Source: Nemertoderma westbladi (taxonomy: Eukaryota; Xenacoelomorpha; Nemertodermatida; Nemertodermatidae). From it: DNA of 26,959 bases. The DNA lies in NCBI GenBank assembly GCA_032718475.1, contig JAUCBJ010002090.1, forward strand, positions 1-26,959. The letters are read 5' to 3'. A program made the position numbers and the translations under genes. Under the pieces are notes generated by a model. The model saw nothing but the letters and a program-made list of their open reading frames with translations. It was not told the DNA's origin and searched no databases. This document shows, in pieces, positions 1-9,892 of this stretch; position 1 is the stretch's first letter; each line of letters opens with the position of its first letter.

Positions 1-950
1 CATCTCGAATGAACTTTGATTGACTTATTACGTTTATTCGAATTCCAAGGCTCGTTTATTGTCATTCTTCTCCCTGTGCCAGAATTATATATTGTTGGCG
101 ATTTCGTAACATTAACTTCGGTTTAAGTAGTTCAAATGGTTGAAATATTTTAACAATTTAGTATAGTCTCATAATGTTTATTGTTGTCTGTGAAACAACT
201 CTAGTAGTGGTTTAGACTAAAAGGAATCTATCCTGTTGTTATACCGCTTTTGTTTGCGGAATGTTTTCCTTTTAAAGCACTCAGACTGCTATTTTAGGAA
301 GTGGAGGTAGTTCACTTTATATATAAACTCGTCTTATCAACTCGTTAATTTTCCTTTATTTGCTAATCTCTAGTACAAATTAACGTATATTCCAATACAA
401 TGTGGAGTAATTGGCACACATGAATTCTACGTCTACGAGAGTTGATCGATTAATTTGACATTAAGTTTGTCAATATGAAAGTAAACAGTAAAATAAAGTA
501 GAGTATTTTATTGTACTTTACTTACGTTATTATTTTATTCGAGGCTGCGTATGTACGCGGTGCGTAGACGACATTAAGTGACTGCTGTGCGATCCGTTTT
601 AATATTTGAGTGTAGCGATGCGTTTAATAGAATGAGCTATTGATTATTTCTTTAAAAATTAATAAAATTCGTTTTTAAATTAAATTGAATAAAATTTGTA
701 CGAAATATTATGAATTAGGATTGTATAATTACGACTTAATAATTTATTTTATACAATTTTTATTTTCGAAGTTTCAATTATAAATTTGGTATTACTAAAA
801 TATTTAATTAAAATAAATATAGTAATTTAAATCATTTGAAATATAATAAATATATTATTATTATTATTATTTGAACATATAAATGTAACTAGTTACATAA
901 CCTAGTTATCTACAAGTTTATTAATATGAATTCTTCGCAACTTTAATATA
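1..950. other. AT-rich upstream region, no gene seen
   Basis: No coding signal is visible on either strand. The sequence is strongly AT-rich, with a short ATT microsatellite near 853-871. A TATA-like string (TATATAAA) lies near 319-327 and a GC-richer patch at 541-600 holds several CpGs. Any promoter for the receptor-like gene starting at 951 should lie here, but no transcription start can be chosen by eye. Confidence 0.4.
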
Positions 951-2795
951 ATGATTTCTACATTATGGTATTACATATTGATTATCAGTTGTCGAGTACT
1001 CGTTAATTGTTTACAAGACGGCGGTGATCTCGATAATGTTGTAAATATTTGGCGGGGTCAAACAGTCGGTGAACAGATCAACGAAGAACTCGATCTTAAT
1101 GAAGATCATGAATTGATGCGCGATGATCCTGTGCATATTGAGTTGGAACATGTGATCCACAACGCTGAAATTTATTTTCACGATTATGAATCAGAAACTG
1201 ACGATGGTGAAGATTGTGTTTGGAATATCGATAAAACTGTTTACAATATAAGTCACGTGATCAATCCAAGAGATTTAGGTTGTCGTCTACGGAACCTGAG
1301 TTCCGAATACACCGCGAGTGAATACGCCATCAGGTTTCACCCATATCCTTTTATTACATGCGATAAAGACAAGATCCGTCTCGAATGCCGGTGGCACGGA
1401 TTCCGTCCCTCGGGTCAACAACGTCCGTCCCATCTGATCTTCGCGATCCACCACGGCGGGACTTTGGGCGGCGCTCTTTGGGGTTCGGATTGGGAGGACT
1501 CCTACGTTGGCGACCATAAACAATGCGTCGAACGGAACGGTTGTATATTTAATAACAATTCTAACAGCATCGTATTTACTGAAAAGAATACCATAAAAGC
1601 AAACGACTTGCTGATGATTTGGTTTGAGGAATATTTTAAGGATGGTTTTACTGTTTATAGTCCTATAGTAGAGATTGCTTATAATAGCATTCGTACGAAG
1701 CAGTTCCTCTCAGCCCCTCAGATCGTAACGTCTAATGTCGGTTCAAACGCTATTACGTTACATCTGAGGCCACCGAGCCGTATAGATTATCAAGAGCATT
1801 ATTGTATAAGTTACGACACCGTGGGACTAGATGGAGTTAACTCGACTTACAGTGACTGCGACCAGTGTCTCATAGAAACAACTGAGATCACCTTAAATCA
1901 TCTACAGAAATGCACTGCGTATAGCATAGCGGTTCGTCTGTGTTATAAGTCGATTTCCGAAATTCTTCTTGGGAACCAAAGCGAACCGATTCTAGTTGAA
2001 ACAGAAGGTTGCGCTCTAAATATATCGACTTACTCGTTAATTAAAAATATCACTATGATTGAATTACAAGGGATTGAAGATGCGACTCCAGATTTTATCT
2101 ATTATTTGGCTTCGGGTTTTGGTTTTACCTCTTTGGTTTTCATTATTTTGGTTATCATCTGTCGTCGCCAACTGGTTAAGAAAGTTAAGTCGGTTTACCG
2201 CGTTCCTAAGCCGGAGTTTTACGACGATGGTTTCAACGATAATGTTTTGGAGTTGCGTCCGTTGGGTGCGGTTGACGATACGGTGTACAGCGGGTTGGTT
2301 GAGGTCCCGAGGGGGAGTAAGGATCGGAAGTTATCGTTGGGTTCCTCGGGGTACGGGGGGTCGGCGCGGTCGCGAGTCGATACGTGGCAACGGAAGGAGC
2401 CGCGATGCAGTCCGCCGATACCGGAGGACACGGACGACGCGCTGCCCTACGTGGAGTCCTACGGGTCGGAGCCGCGTGTGCCGGTCGACGGTACGGGGAG
2501 GCGTCGTGTACCGGTCGACGGCTACTGTTCGGAGCCGCGTGTCCCAGTCGACGGCTACGTGGACGGGGACTTCGTGCCGCGGGTTGCCGCGGACGACCCC
2601 ACCGCATCCTGGGGCGACAGTCTGGTCCCCAGCTCAGCTCCAACCACCCCAGGGGGGGCGGCAGCTACCGATACCTTGTACACCGCCCTGATTGTACCCC
2701 AATTCGATTCTAGAATTCCGCCCTACGTTAAGGTGGACCCCAGAGGTCACGTGTTTTCCTTCCCTAAAGACCAACTCGGCAATTCTATTGTATAG
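951..2795 (+). CDS. type I transmembrane receptor-like protein with fibronectin III domain
   Basis: A 614-residue ORF without introns. Residues 1-20 form a hydrophobic signal peptide, which supports the ATG at 951. The ectodomain has an acidic stretch (about 43-90), a cysteine-containing region (about 88-200) and a fibronectin III-like domain (about 255-352; strand-like TAYSIAVRLCY followed by GNQSEP). Several N-glycosylation sequons are present. One membrane helix lies at about 383-405, followed by a basic stop-transfer stretch. The tail has a proline motif (VPKP, 418-421) resembling box 1 of class I cytokine receptors, many tyrosines, and a repeated EPRVPVDG-type unit (about 485-545). No WSXWS motif is seen; the equivalent place reads GNQSEP. 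Membrane topology is clear. A cytokine-receptor identity is inference; another FNIII receptor is possible. The tail-coding part (from about 2240) is much more GC-rich than the ectodomain part. Confidence 0.72.
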   Translation: MISTLWYYILIISCRVLVNCLQDGGDLDNVVNIWRGQTVGEQINEELDLNEDHELMRDDPVHIELEHVIHNAEIYFHDYESETDDGEDCVWNIDKTVYNISHVINPRDLGCRLRNLSSEYTASEYAIRFHPYPFITCDKDKIRLECRWHGFRPSGQQRPSHLIFAIHHGGTLGGALWGSDWEDSYVGDHKQCVERNGCIFNNNSNSIVFTEKNTIKANDLLMIWFEEYFKDGFTVYSPIVEIAYNSIRTKQFLSAPQIVTSNVGSNAITLHLRPPSRIDYQEHYCISYDTVGLDGVNSTYSDCDQCLIETTEITLNHLQKCTAYSIAVRLCYKSISEILLGNQSEPILVETEGCALNISTYSLIKNITMIELQGIEDATPDFIYYLASGFGFTSLVFIILVIICRRQLVKKVKSVYRVPKPEFYDDGFNDNVLELRPLGAVDDTVYSGLVEVPRGSKDRKLSLGSSGYGGSARSRVDTWQRKEPRCSPPIPEDTDDALPYVESYGSEPRVPVDGTGRRRVPVDGYCSEPRVPVDGYVDGDFVPRVAADDPTASWGDSLVPSSAPTTPGGAAATDTLYTALIVPQFDSRIPPYVKVDPRGHVFSFPKDQLGNSIV

Positions 2796-3225
2796 TACTA
2801 TATCTATAAGTATAATGCATATAAATGCGATGACATTCAGTTACTTTCAGTTTCACTCCTGGGCCATTTCTTTTCAATGAGCCTAAATATTTCTGTTTCT
2901 AGTGAAGCAAATAATAACTTCACATAGGGAGATTTGACCTTCATATATTAATATATTTATCTTTTCACCTTATATAACTGTTTTTCATTGGTTTATTTCC
3001 ATTAGGTAAGCTTGTTGGTTGGTCTTAAACCGAACTGAACTTGACATTTAATCGCAAAATTCCAACTATTAAAACAAGCCAGCCATGAAAGCAAGCCAAC
3101 ATAATAAATAATTACATTCAAATAACTTCACCAAGTTTGGTAAAACTGAAAGTAATGGACATACAGTACGTTTTATATATCGACCTCTGAAAGATGAAAG
3201 TTATTCGGAGCTAGACGATAAAACA
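2796..3225. other. 3' flank of the receptor-like gene
   Basis: AT-rich and non-coding. A possible polyadenylation signal AATAAA lies at 3103-3108, about 310 bp after the stop codon. Nothing else is recognised. Confidence 0.3.
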
Positions 3226-3303
3226 TGGCTGCTCCGACCAGGATTCGAACCTCGACCTTCCGACCTTAGTTGACACCTGTCTGTATATAGATTCGCCACA
3301 TAG
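3226..3303 (-). repeat. tRNA-like (SINE head) fragment, minus strand
   Basis: Read on the minus strand, the sequence holds a pol III B box (GGTTCGAATCC, complement of 3241-3251) in a T-arm-like context with about 4 of 5 stem pairs, followed by GGTCGGAGC. The upstream A-box region is degenerate. A working tRNA cloverleaf is not convincing, so a decayed tRNA-derived SINE or tRNA pseudogene is the likeliest reading. Confidence 0.4.
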
Positions 3304-4030
3304 GATATCTGACATGTGCATATTACTAGACATTTATTTAGTTATTATTCTGCACTTTTATTATTATATATCACAATCGCATTGACTAGGGGCAATTATT
3401 ATTTGTATGTTTGTATTATGTTCTGTCTTTTATCCCGCTATATCATTATATTTTGGAGTGCAGTATTATAATGTTAGCGATTGTTTTACTGCGTAAATAA
3501 CTTTTTCTTTCTTCCCACTTTTTGAGAGTTGGTAGTGGAAAAAAGCGGAACATTTACTCACTGTTCTATTTAGTAAAGAATTTTTTATAATAATTTAAGA
3601 TGTTTGTAATTGTATCTACCTACCTACTTCATAATCTCTTTACATTGATGTCATACAAATATAGTATATTTACATCATTGTGAGAAGAGTAGCACTTTTT
3701 AGTATTTTGACCGAATTGTATTTATGTACCGAGTGAGCGCAGCGAGTTAGGTTTATATAAATAAACGATGTTCTTTAGCGCTGAATATGTAGGCTACAAT
3801 GATTTATTTAATTTTGTAATATTATGTCAACTTATTAGTGTTAAGGACATTTGATTTTTAATCATATTGATAGTTTAATGGAATTAATATCCTCATATCT
3901 TAACAATCAGATTCAATTCAATGGTTTCATTATAATCCAAGCTAGAACATTGGAGAATACACAAGAAGTTTGTTTTTAACTTATTGACATTTCAGCGTCA
4001 CAAACGCTGAACCTGAAACCAACAAAATGT
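3304..4030. other. intergenic, no gene seen
   Basis: AT-rich sequence without recognisable coding content. The only local structure is a short imperfect inverted repeat near 3729-3748 (GAGTGAGCGCAGCGAGT). Confidence 0.3.
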
Positions 4031-4031
4031 T

Positions 4032-4320
4032 ATGCAACACTGCAAAGTTACAGTTTTGAGCGTCAGGATTTAACCATCTCTGAGGAGGTCGTGGGTTCAA
4101 CCCCGGCATGGGGACCAGGGCAGTTTCGTTTCTGCATGAATTATTTGAAGGGAACAGCCAGGGCGCATCTCTGCCTGGCATCCTTCAGAGTTAGCTAAAT
4201 GAGTATTGGAGTTTCCTCTGGGGAGTATAGTTCTGGGGGGACCGCACTGGAAATAAGTAGACAGACTTTGTGCGTAATCTCTAGCCTAATTGCCGAACTT
4301 TTTAATAAGCTGACATAATG
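4032..4320 (+). repeat. tRNA-derived SINE-like element
   Basis: The head resembles the 5' half of a tRNA: an A-box-like run (TTACAGTTTTGAGCGTC, about 4048-4064) is followed about 30 bp later by a clear B box inside a T-arm (GTGGGTTCAACCCCGGC, 4091-4107). The sequence after it is non-coding and of different composition (a GCCTGGCATCC patch, then AGCTAAATGAGTATTGG), as expected for a SINE body. The 3' boundary near 4320 is a guess. A second copy would be needed to prove a family. Confidence 0.5.
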
Positions 4321-5699
4321 TAACAAGTTATTTGAAATTCCTAGAATTTACTGTGCTGCCCTAATGTCCCGTTATTTTTTATATATAAACTGTTTATTTT
4401 GTGTCACCTGCAAAAATCACCCCCACCCCACCCCATTATTATAGAAATGCCCTACCGCCCAGTCTGCATGTACAACATATGAGATTTGAAAAATCCCTCT
4501 ATGTTATTGACATTCTGAGGAAGCCATCATATTGTAGCGAATCTTACTAACCCATCTCTGACTTATGTTGCCAGCTGATCACTGATTATGTGCATGTCTG
4601 GGTTTCTGGGTTAAAATAAATTTTTAAATTTTTTGTTTGTTGTCTTAAATTATTTTTTTATTTTTACTTTTCTTAATTGAATTTTAAATTAACAAATAAA
4701 ACAATTTGATACCTAATTTTCCCTTTCCTATATTGTCTGGAGCTGGCTCCCCTTATTTTTGCTCATATAAATATGATTATAGAATTAACAACTAACAGAT
4801 TGCCTTTTTTTAATCTAAAACATGCCTATTTGCCTATATAAATTACCAGTAATAGATATGTATTATATTTTACAGCTGTTTTATATACTCCATCTAAAAG
4901 ATATTACTTCTTTTTTCTCTTTTTTAAGTTCATAAATAAAACTTGTTTAAATCTAAATGGAGCCATATTTGTTCTGCAACACTAACCTATTCACATACTC
5001 ACTTACTCAGATGAACTAAAACCACCGTGTTTTTGTAGTTAACAGCCAAAATATTGGCAATCATTAATTTATGTATAACAACTGATATATTGAATAATCA
5101 ATAATTTAATAATTTAAGGATCGTTAAATCAATACAATTAATATAGTACATAATACTTCTGGACGGCACCGTTTACATGGCCGAATTCGTCCCACTACGG
5201 GGCGAGCCACGTGATTTACAGTCGTATCATATTACTGTAGTATAATAATATTATAATTACGAGCGAAACCTTTATTTGGCATTGAATCGTTTACCACATT
5301 AACCTGCTCCTTTCCCTTGTACATATATCACCCATTTTGTCGTATTCAACTACTTATTTAATCTTAAATATAATATTGTTTGAATTTTAGTGTAGCTATA
5401 GTTATGGTTTGGCAACCATGGCATTAGTAACATTCTCTATATTATATAGGCTAATTCTTACGTTTTGTTACCTATAGAGCTGCCGGCAGCTTCTGTGATA
5501 ATTATTGTCATGACAACCGATACACCCAATACATAATATTTAAGTTGAATGTTTAGCTGGTGATTTTGTAGAATTTGTGTTTTTGCATTTCATATTTTGT
5601 GCTAAATTTTCAAGGAATTCTGTAATTAATATTATTATGATTAAAACGTGTACTTTTAGAATTTGGTAATCGTCTATTTTTCGGACATACGGGTCGAGG
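4321..5699. other. intergenic, no gene seen
   Basis: AT-rich DNA with no convincing coding frames. A 12-bp perfect palindrome (GCTGCCGGCAGC) lies near 5480-5491. A GC-richer patch at about 5161-5210 shares the words GGGGCGAGCCAC and GTGAT with 9217-9238, which may be a very decayed dispersed repeat. Confidence 0.3.
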
Positions 5700-5813
5700 A
5701 AAAATAGCGACACACGGGAAAAATAGCGACACACGGGAAAAATAGCGACACACTGGAAAAATAGCGACACACGGGAAAAATAGCGACACACGGGAAAAAT
5801 AGCGACACACGGG
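5700..5813. repeat. 19-bp tandem repeat, six copies
   Basis: The unit AAAAATAGCGACACACGGG is repeated six times head to tail. Only copy 3 differs visibly, with ACTGG in place of ACGGG. The array is therefore young or homogenised. Because 19 is not a multiple of three, both minus-strand reading frames across it show a phased CRYFSRVSLFF-type repeat; this is a by-product and not a gene. Confidence 0.92.
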
Positions 5814-6140
5814 GTACCGGGATACTCAATGTACTTCTCAGCTAAAATGTATTCAACAAACATTTCCAATACATATAAATTAGCACAAAACTAATTCGCA
5901 AGTCATCCGAACGAATTTCTTCTGATTCTACATTATATTCGATTCATTGAGCTTCTACATAGTCACCAATTTAGTTTCCATAGCAACGGAAATTTGTTAA
6001 ATCATATAACCGTTATGGCTGGTGCAATATATTTACTGGAGCTCTGCTCGAGTTCCTGCAGCTAATATTAGTTTGTGGCTGGCGCTGGATGTTTGTTGCT
6101 GGAATGTTTGAACGCTAATAAGTCGGTCAATCATGGATGA
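5814..6140. other. intergenic, no gene seen
   Basis: Non-coding sequence between the 19-bp array and the 147-bp duplication. Nothing recognisable was found. Confidence 0.25.
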
Positions 6141-6144
6141 TATG

Positions 6145-6389
6145 GAACCAAACTTGGTACACATAGTTTATCGAAAGTTTATAAATTTTACACACAGACA
6201 GACTCCTATATTTCCTTTGTCTGCCGCAAGGGGGCGAATTGACAGAAACGTAAAAGTGGCTGTAATTTTAGAAACAACCATCAGATTCGTCTGAAATTTG
6301 GTAGTAACCTACGAGCATTGCATCATTAGAAATTCTACACACAGACAGACTTTTACAGTTCCTCTGTCTGCCGCTAGGGGATGAATAGA
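6145..6389 (+). repeat. 147-bp tandem duplication with CTCF-like motifs
   Basis: Two diverged copies of one block lie head to tail. Each has an AACTTGGTA/ATTTGGTAG-type start, then ACACACAGACAGACT, then TCTGCCGC(A/T)AGGGG. The shared words are offset by about 147-149 bp. The conserved 3' part matches the core of the CTCF recognition motif (CCRCNAGGGGGCG) exactly in copy 1 (6224-6236) and partly in copy 2 (6371-6383). The duplication is direct observation; CTCF binding is inference. Confidence 0.65.
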
Positions 6390-8084
6390 GCTCCAGTTCA
6401 TTGTGCTTAGCACGGTTTAATTTAAACAACTTCTCTACTAAACTGGCGCTTGTAAACCTCGTCCATCGAAATTGTTAACCACAACAAACGTTGTCCCTAA
6501 AAAAAATATGCTTTTAATAATGCTTTTAATAATATTGCTTAATAATAATGCTTTTCCCCATATATCATGAGCTACTGTGATTGTTAAACTAAAACATTTA
6601 AGTCAATTGAATTTAAATTTAACTTAAAAACTTAAATTTACACCAAGCCCAATTATATTCTACGAAAAATCTGTAGTGGACACCATTACATGTCCTTGCA
6701 GTGGAATTGTGTAATGAATCAGTTACCTTAAGCTTAAACTATTGGAAAATTATTGATTTATTTAAAATTGGATGCGACTTAAAGTTACCGAGATATATAT
6801 AAAGTACTTTTAGTATTCCAGATTATTCTCGAATGCATGAATAGTTAATTATATCATGGCCTTCATTGTATGAACGCACTGATGAAAGATATAAATATTC
6901 TAGAATACGTAAAATGACAAACATAAAGACTATACTATCTCAAATCTCATCGATTTTTAAACAAACCATTTTGTTAACGAAAAATTGTGCTATACTTACT
7001 TAGATTCAATGAGTTACTGTACAATGAGTGTGTGGATATATTTTACAACCTGATAAATTTATATAATGACTTGACATAATAATAATAATAATAATATGGT
7101 TTGTAATGTTATGTTAGATGTAAACTGAATACACAGTTATAATAATACTTAGAAATAAATTGTCTTATAATAGGAAGAAGTATCTTTATTTTTTATTGCG
7201 GAATTTTTTTTTCTTTTCATGAGTTAGTATTTGTTGTAGATATTTTTGACTTGAGTTAGTCGCAAAACAAAGCAGTTGTCCCACCATAGCGAATAAGTTA
7301 TACCTTCGCGACAACTAACCATACACTAACCCTTTCCCTGTTCACAATTGCTCCTGCAGTTACTTACTGTGTTGTGTATTATATCTAGCGTAGCATCCTT
7401 GAGAAGCCGGCTAATAATTTAAACACTATAATTATCTATGTAACGGCTACTACGGAACGATATCTTATATGGGTTGCTCTCTCTTGTTGCACCGGTGACC
7501 AGGGAGCGTAGAAGCTGTAGATGCAGGGTCATGCGTGGTTTTAAAATACAGTGATTGATTACATATAAATATATAGAATATTAATATATTTAATATTAAA
7601 ATAAACCTAACAGAGACATATTATTTGATCTTGAAATAAACCTTTTTTTACAATTTAACAAGTTAAAAGTAATTTCGTTAAACTAAGTTAAGCTTTAATT
7701 GACCACAAAGTCCCCAAACAATACGCTTCAACAGGTAGTTACGGGTAATTGACCTAAGATTATAACTTCCCTTCTCCACCAACATGTATTCCCACAGGAA
7801 AAATCTTGACATTTAATGTCAAGAGTTTTGCGAATCGATAAGAATTTTCCCGTTTGAATTTTTTTAATTAGTTAGGGTGCTCATTAAAAATCCTTCTTAA
7901 CAAACTCTAATGCAAAACCAGCTTCCAATGCATTGTAGCCAGGGTAACTAAAAGGCACATGGGCATATTATCTGTGCTATGAATATCATTGAACTCTGCT
8001 CCGCAACAGTACGTGTAAGCCCGCCTCTTACACGGTAACTCTAGCGTCTGTAGAAAGTGTCGCGTTTTACTTTTTGTGACTCCC
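6390..8084. other. intergenic, no gene seen
   Basis: AT-rich with an (AAT)n microsatellite at about 7076-7096. No coding region with recognisable protein features was seen. Exons of the downstream ankyrin gene could be hidden here, but none could be identified. Confidence 0.3.
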
Positions 8085-8117
8085 GGCCCAATATTCACAT
8101 ATAGTGAATGTTGGGCC
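8085..8117. repeat. near-perfect 14-bp-arm inverted repeat (hairpin)
   Basis: GGCCCAATATTCAC (8085-8098) and GTGAATGTTGGGCC (8104-8117) are complementary with one mismatch around a 5-bp loop. The whole is a 33-bp palindrome in otherwise unstructured DNA. It could be a cruciform-forming site, the end of a mobile element, or part of a transcribed hairpin. Confidence 0.8.
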
Positions 8118-8243
8118 ATCTTGGTTCAGTTATTTGTTTCTAAAAAAAAATTGAGATAAAACAAATGGCCGCAACAAAAGTTTCATGTGAGCGTGGTCTC
8201 GTAACATAATTCCGGAACAAATGTTGCGTAAGGTAATGTCTGG

Positions 8244-8691
8244 CACATTACTGCTAGCCGATAGGGTCTAACACATTACTGCTAGCCAATAAGGTCTAAC
8301 ACATTACTGCTAGCCAATAAGGTCTAACACATTACTGCTAGCCGATAGGGTCTAACATATTACTGCTAGCCGATAAGGTCTAACACATTACTGCTAGCCT
8401 ATAAGGTCTAACACATTACTGTTAGCCGATAAGGTGTAACACATTACTGCTAGCCTATAAGGTCTAACACATTACTGCTAGCCGATAAGGTCTAACATAT
8501 TACTGCTAACCTATAAGGTCTAACACATTACTGCTAGCCGATAAGGTCTAACATATTACTGCTAGCCTATAAGGTTTAACACATTACTGCTAGCCAATAA
8601 GGTCTAATACATTACTGCTAGCCAATAAGGTCTAATACATTACTGCTAGCCGATAAGGTCTAACATATTACTGCTAGCCGATAAACCTGTC
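8244..8691. repeat. 28-bp minisatellite, 16 copies
   Basis: Sixteen tandem 28-bp units fill 448 bp exactly. Each carries ATTACTGCTAGCC followed by a variable dinucleotide (GA, AA or TA) and TAAGGTCTAA. Most differences are single substitutions at a few fixed positions (CACATT/CATATT/TACATT; GATAGG/GATAAG/AATAAG/TATAAG). Variants alternate partly, for example units 8-12, which suggests duplication of multi-unit blocks. The 3' unit decays after GATAA. Confidence 0.95.
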
Positions 8692-9028
8692 GCATTACAG
8701 ATTATCCCGCCTTCACATTCTCTCTCCGCCCTCCTGCAATAATTAGTCAATAATGTTTATAAATAGGCAAACTCCTCACTACTTGGCTCTCCCCATTTTG
8801 AACTATATACATTCTTTTTGTGCCAAAATGTAAATATTTCTTAATTCTGTCATCGTTTGCAATGCGTAGTAATATAAAGTATTTAACATGTTTCCAATTG
8901 AATGATTAAGAAATCCAGTCAAATAGATTTCACTTTATTTTCTTAAAAGTATGTTTTTTTTTATATAATTTCACATTGTTGCAAATTTTGGGTATTAAAC
9001 TAAATGTATTATACAAACTTGCTCCATC

Positions 9029-9111
9029 ACAAACAAATCACTCGCACCGAAGTATGTGCTAATTTACAAACAAATCACTCGCACCGAAGTATGTGCTAAT
9101 TTACAAACAAA
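9029..9111. repeat. 37-bp tandem duplication
   Basis: Two identical 37-bp units (9029-9065 and 9066-9102; beginning ACAAACAAATCACTCGCACC) are followed by the first nine bases of a third. The identity implies a recent duplication. Confidence 0.9.
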
Positions 9112-9262
9112 GTTGATAAATAATTATATTGAAATAATTATAAACAGACTAAGTAAAAATCTTAAAATTCATTCAAAATGTCGCGATATAAGTTTCCATC
9201 CGCTCCACAATATTATGGGGTCGAGCCACATGTCGTGATAGCTTCTATTGCAGGTCGATTAT

Positions 9263-9549
9263 CAGGGTTGTCACTCACCTGGAATAGTCAGGGAATTTAA
9301 TTTTTTCTTGAAATGTCAGGGAATTCTTGTAAAAAATTGACAAATAAAGGAAAGGTCAGGGAATATGATATATACAGGACATGTGTCATAAACGAAAATG
9401 TGTAAAAATATTTCTGCTCGTTTCGTTCGCCGTTGTATTTCCTCACATCACTAAATATAAATATAAAGTCTGAAATACCTATAGAAATCATATATAAACT
9501 TTCAGTCAGGGAATCTTTCCAAAAAGTCTGAAATAGAGTGGCAACCCTG
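9263..9549. mobile_element. hAT-like MITE (non-autonomous DNA transposon)
   Basis: The 287-bp segment is bounded by inverted repeats: CAGGGTTGTCACTC at the left and GAGTGGCAACCCTG at the right, one mismatch over 14 bp. CAGGGTTG-type ends are typical of hAT transposons. The 8-bp flanks (TCGATTAT and ACGATCAC) agree at five of eight positions, compatible with a decayed 8-bp hAT target duplication. Inside, GTCAGGGAAT recurs four times, a known feature of some hAT-derived MITEs. There is no transposase. It lies just upstream of an ankyrin exon, probably in an intron. Confidence 0.68.
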
Positions 9550-9627
9550 ACGATCACCAATTCATATTATTTGTTTTATTTACCTGTAGCGTAGGATATT
9601 GCATTATCCTATAACTTAATTTATTAG

Positions 9628-9892
9628 GTATCCATATGCAAAGTGCTGCAAGATTTCAACCCCAATAAATTCTTGTGCCAAAACAAACCGTTCCGAACGG
9701 AACTAATACGGAGATTATTAGCGGCGGGGGCGCCGTACGAAGCGACTCCGTGTCCTTTAGGTAAGGCGCGGACGCTGGGAGACCACGGGGTGCTGGTCGC
9801 GTTGCTACGCGCCGGAGCCAGCCCGGAACGACTCGGCTCCGAGAAGAACCCACCGCTGTTCGTAGCCTTGGAGATGGGACTAAAGAAACGAG
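9628..9892 (+). CDS. ankyrin-repeat protein, internal exon A (partial gene)
   Basis: An exon of about 88 codons bounded by an acceptor (TTTATTAG, AG at 9626-9627) and a donor (GAG|GTTAGT at 9893). Its translation has two ankyrin helix pairs: LIRRLLAAGAPYEATPC and VALLRAGASPERLG, the latter followed by PPLFVALEMGLKKR. An in-frame TAG directly upstream of the exon and one just after the donor fit an internal exon. It ends in phase 1, matching the next exon. The base composition is clearly GC-richer than its surroundings. The parent may be a TRANK1-like (TPR and ankyrin) protein or another large ankyrin protein; this is only a guess from two exons. Confidence 0.62.

Noticed and set aside
2059-2713. 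Overlapping arginine-rich ORFs on both strands within the receptor tail
   Set aside because: They are alternative-frame shadows of the GC-rich tail-coding segment. Only the frame from 951 has a signal peptide, domain structure and membrane helix.
3226-3303. Functional tRNA gene on the minus strand
   Set aside because: The B box is good but the A box and D arm are degenerate and the acceptor stem does not pair.
5161-5235. Dispersed repeat shared with 9190-9238
   Set aside because: Only short words (GGGGCGAGCCAC-like and GTGAT) are shared; too little to claim homology by eye.
5540-5869. Minus-strand ORFs with CRYFSRVSLFF repeats
   Set aside because: They are produced by the 19-bp array and have no other protein features.
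7907-8119. 70-residue minus-strand ORF
   Set aside because: There are no recognisable domains, it overlaps the 33-bp palindrome, and its length is within chance expectation.
8244-8691. CRISPR-like array
   Set aside because: The units are contiguous 28-bp tandem copies without unique spacers, in an animal-type genome.
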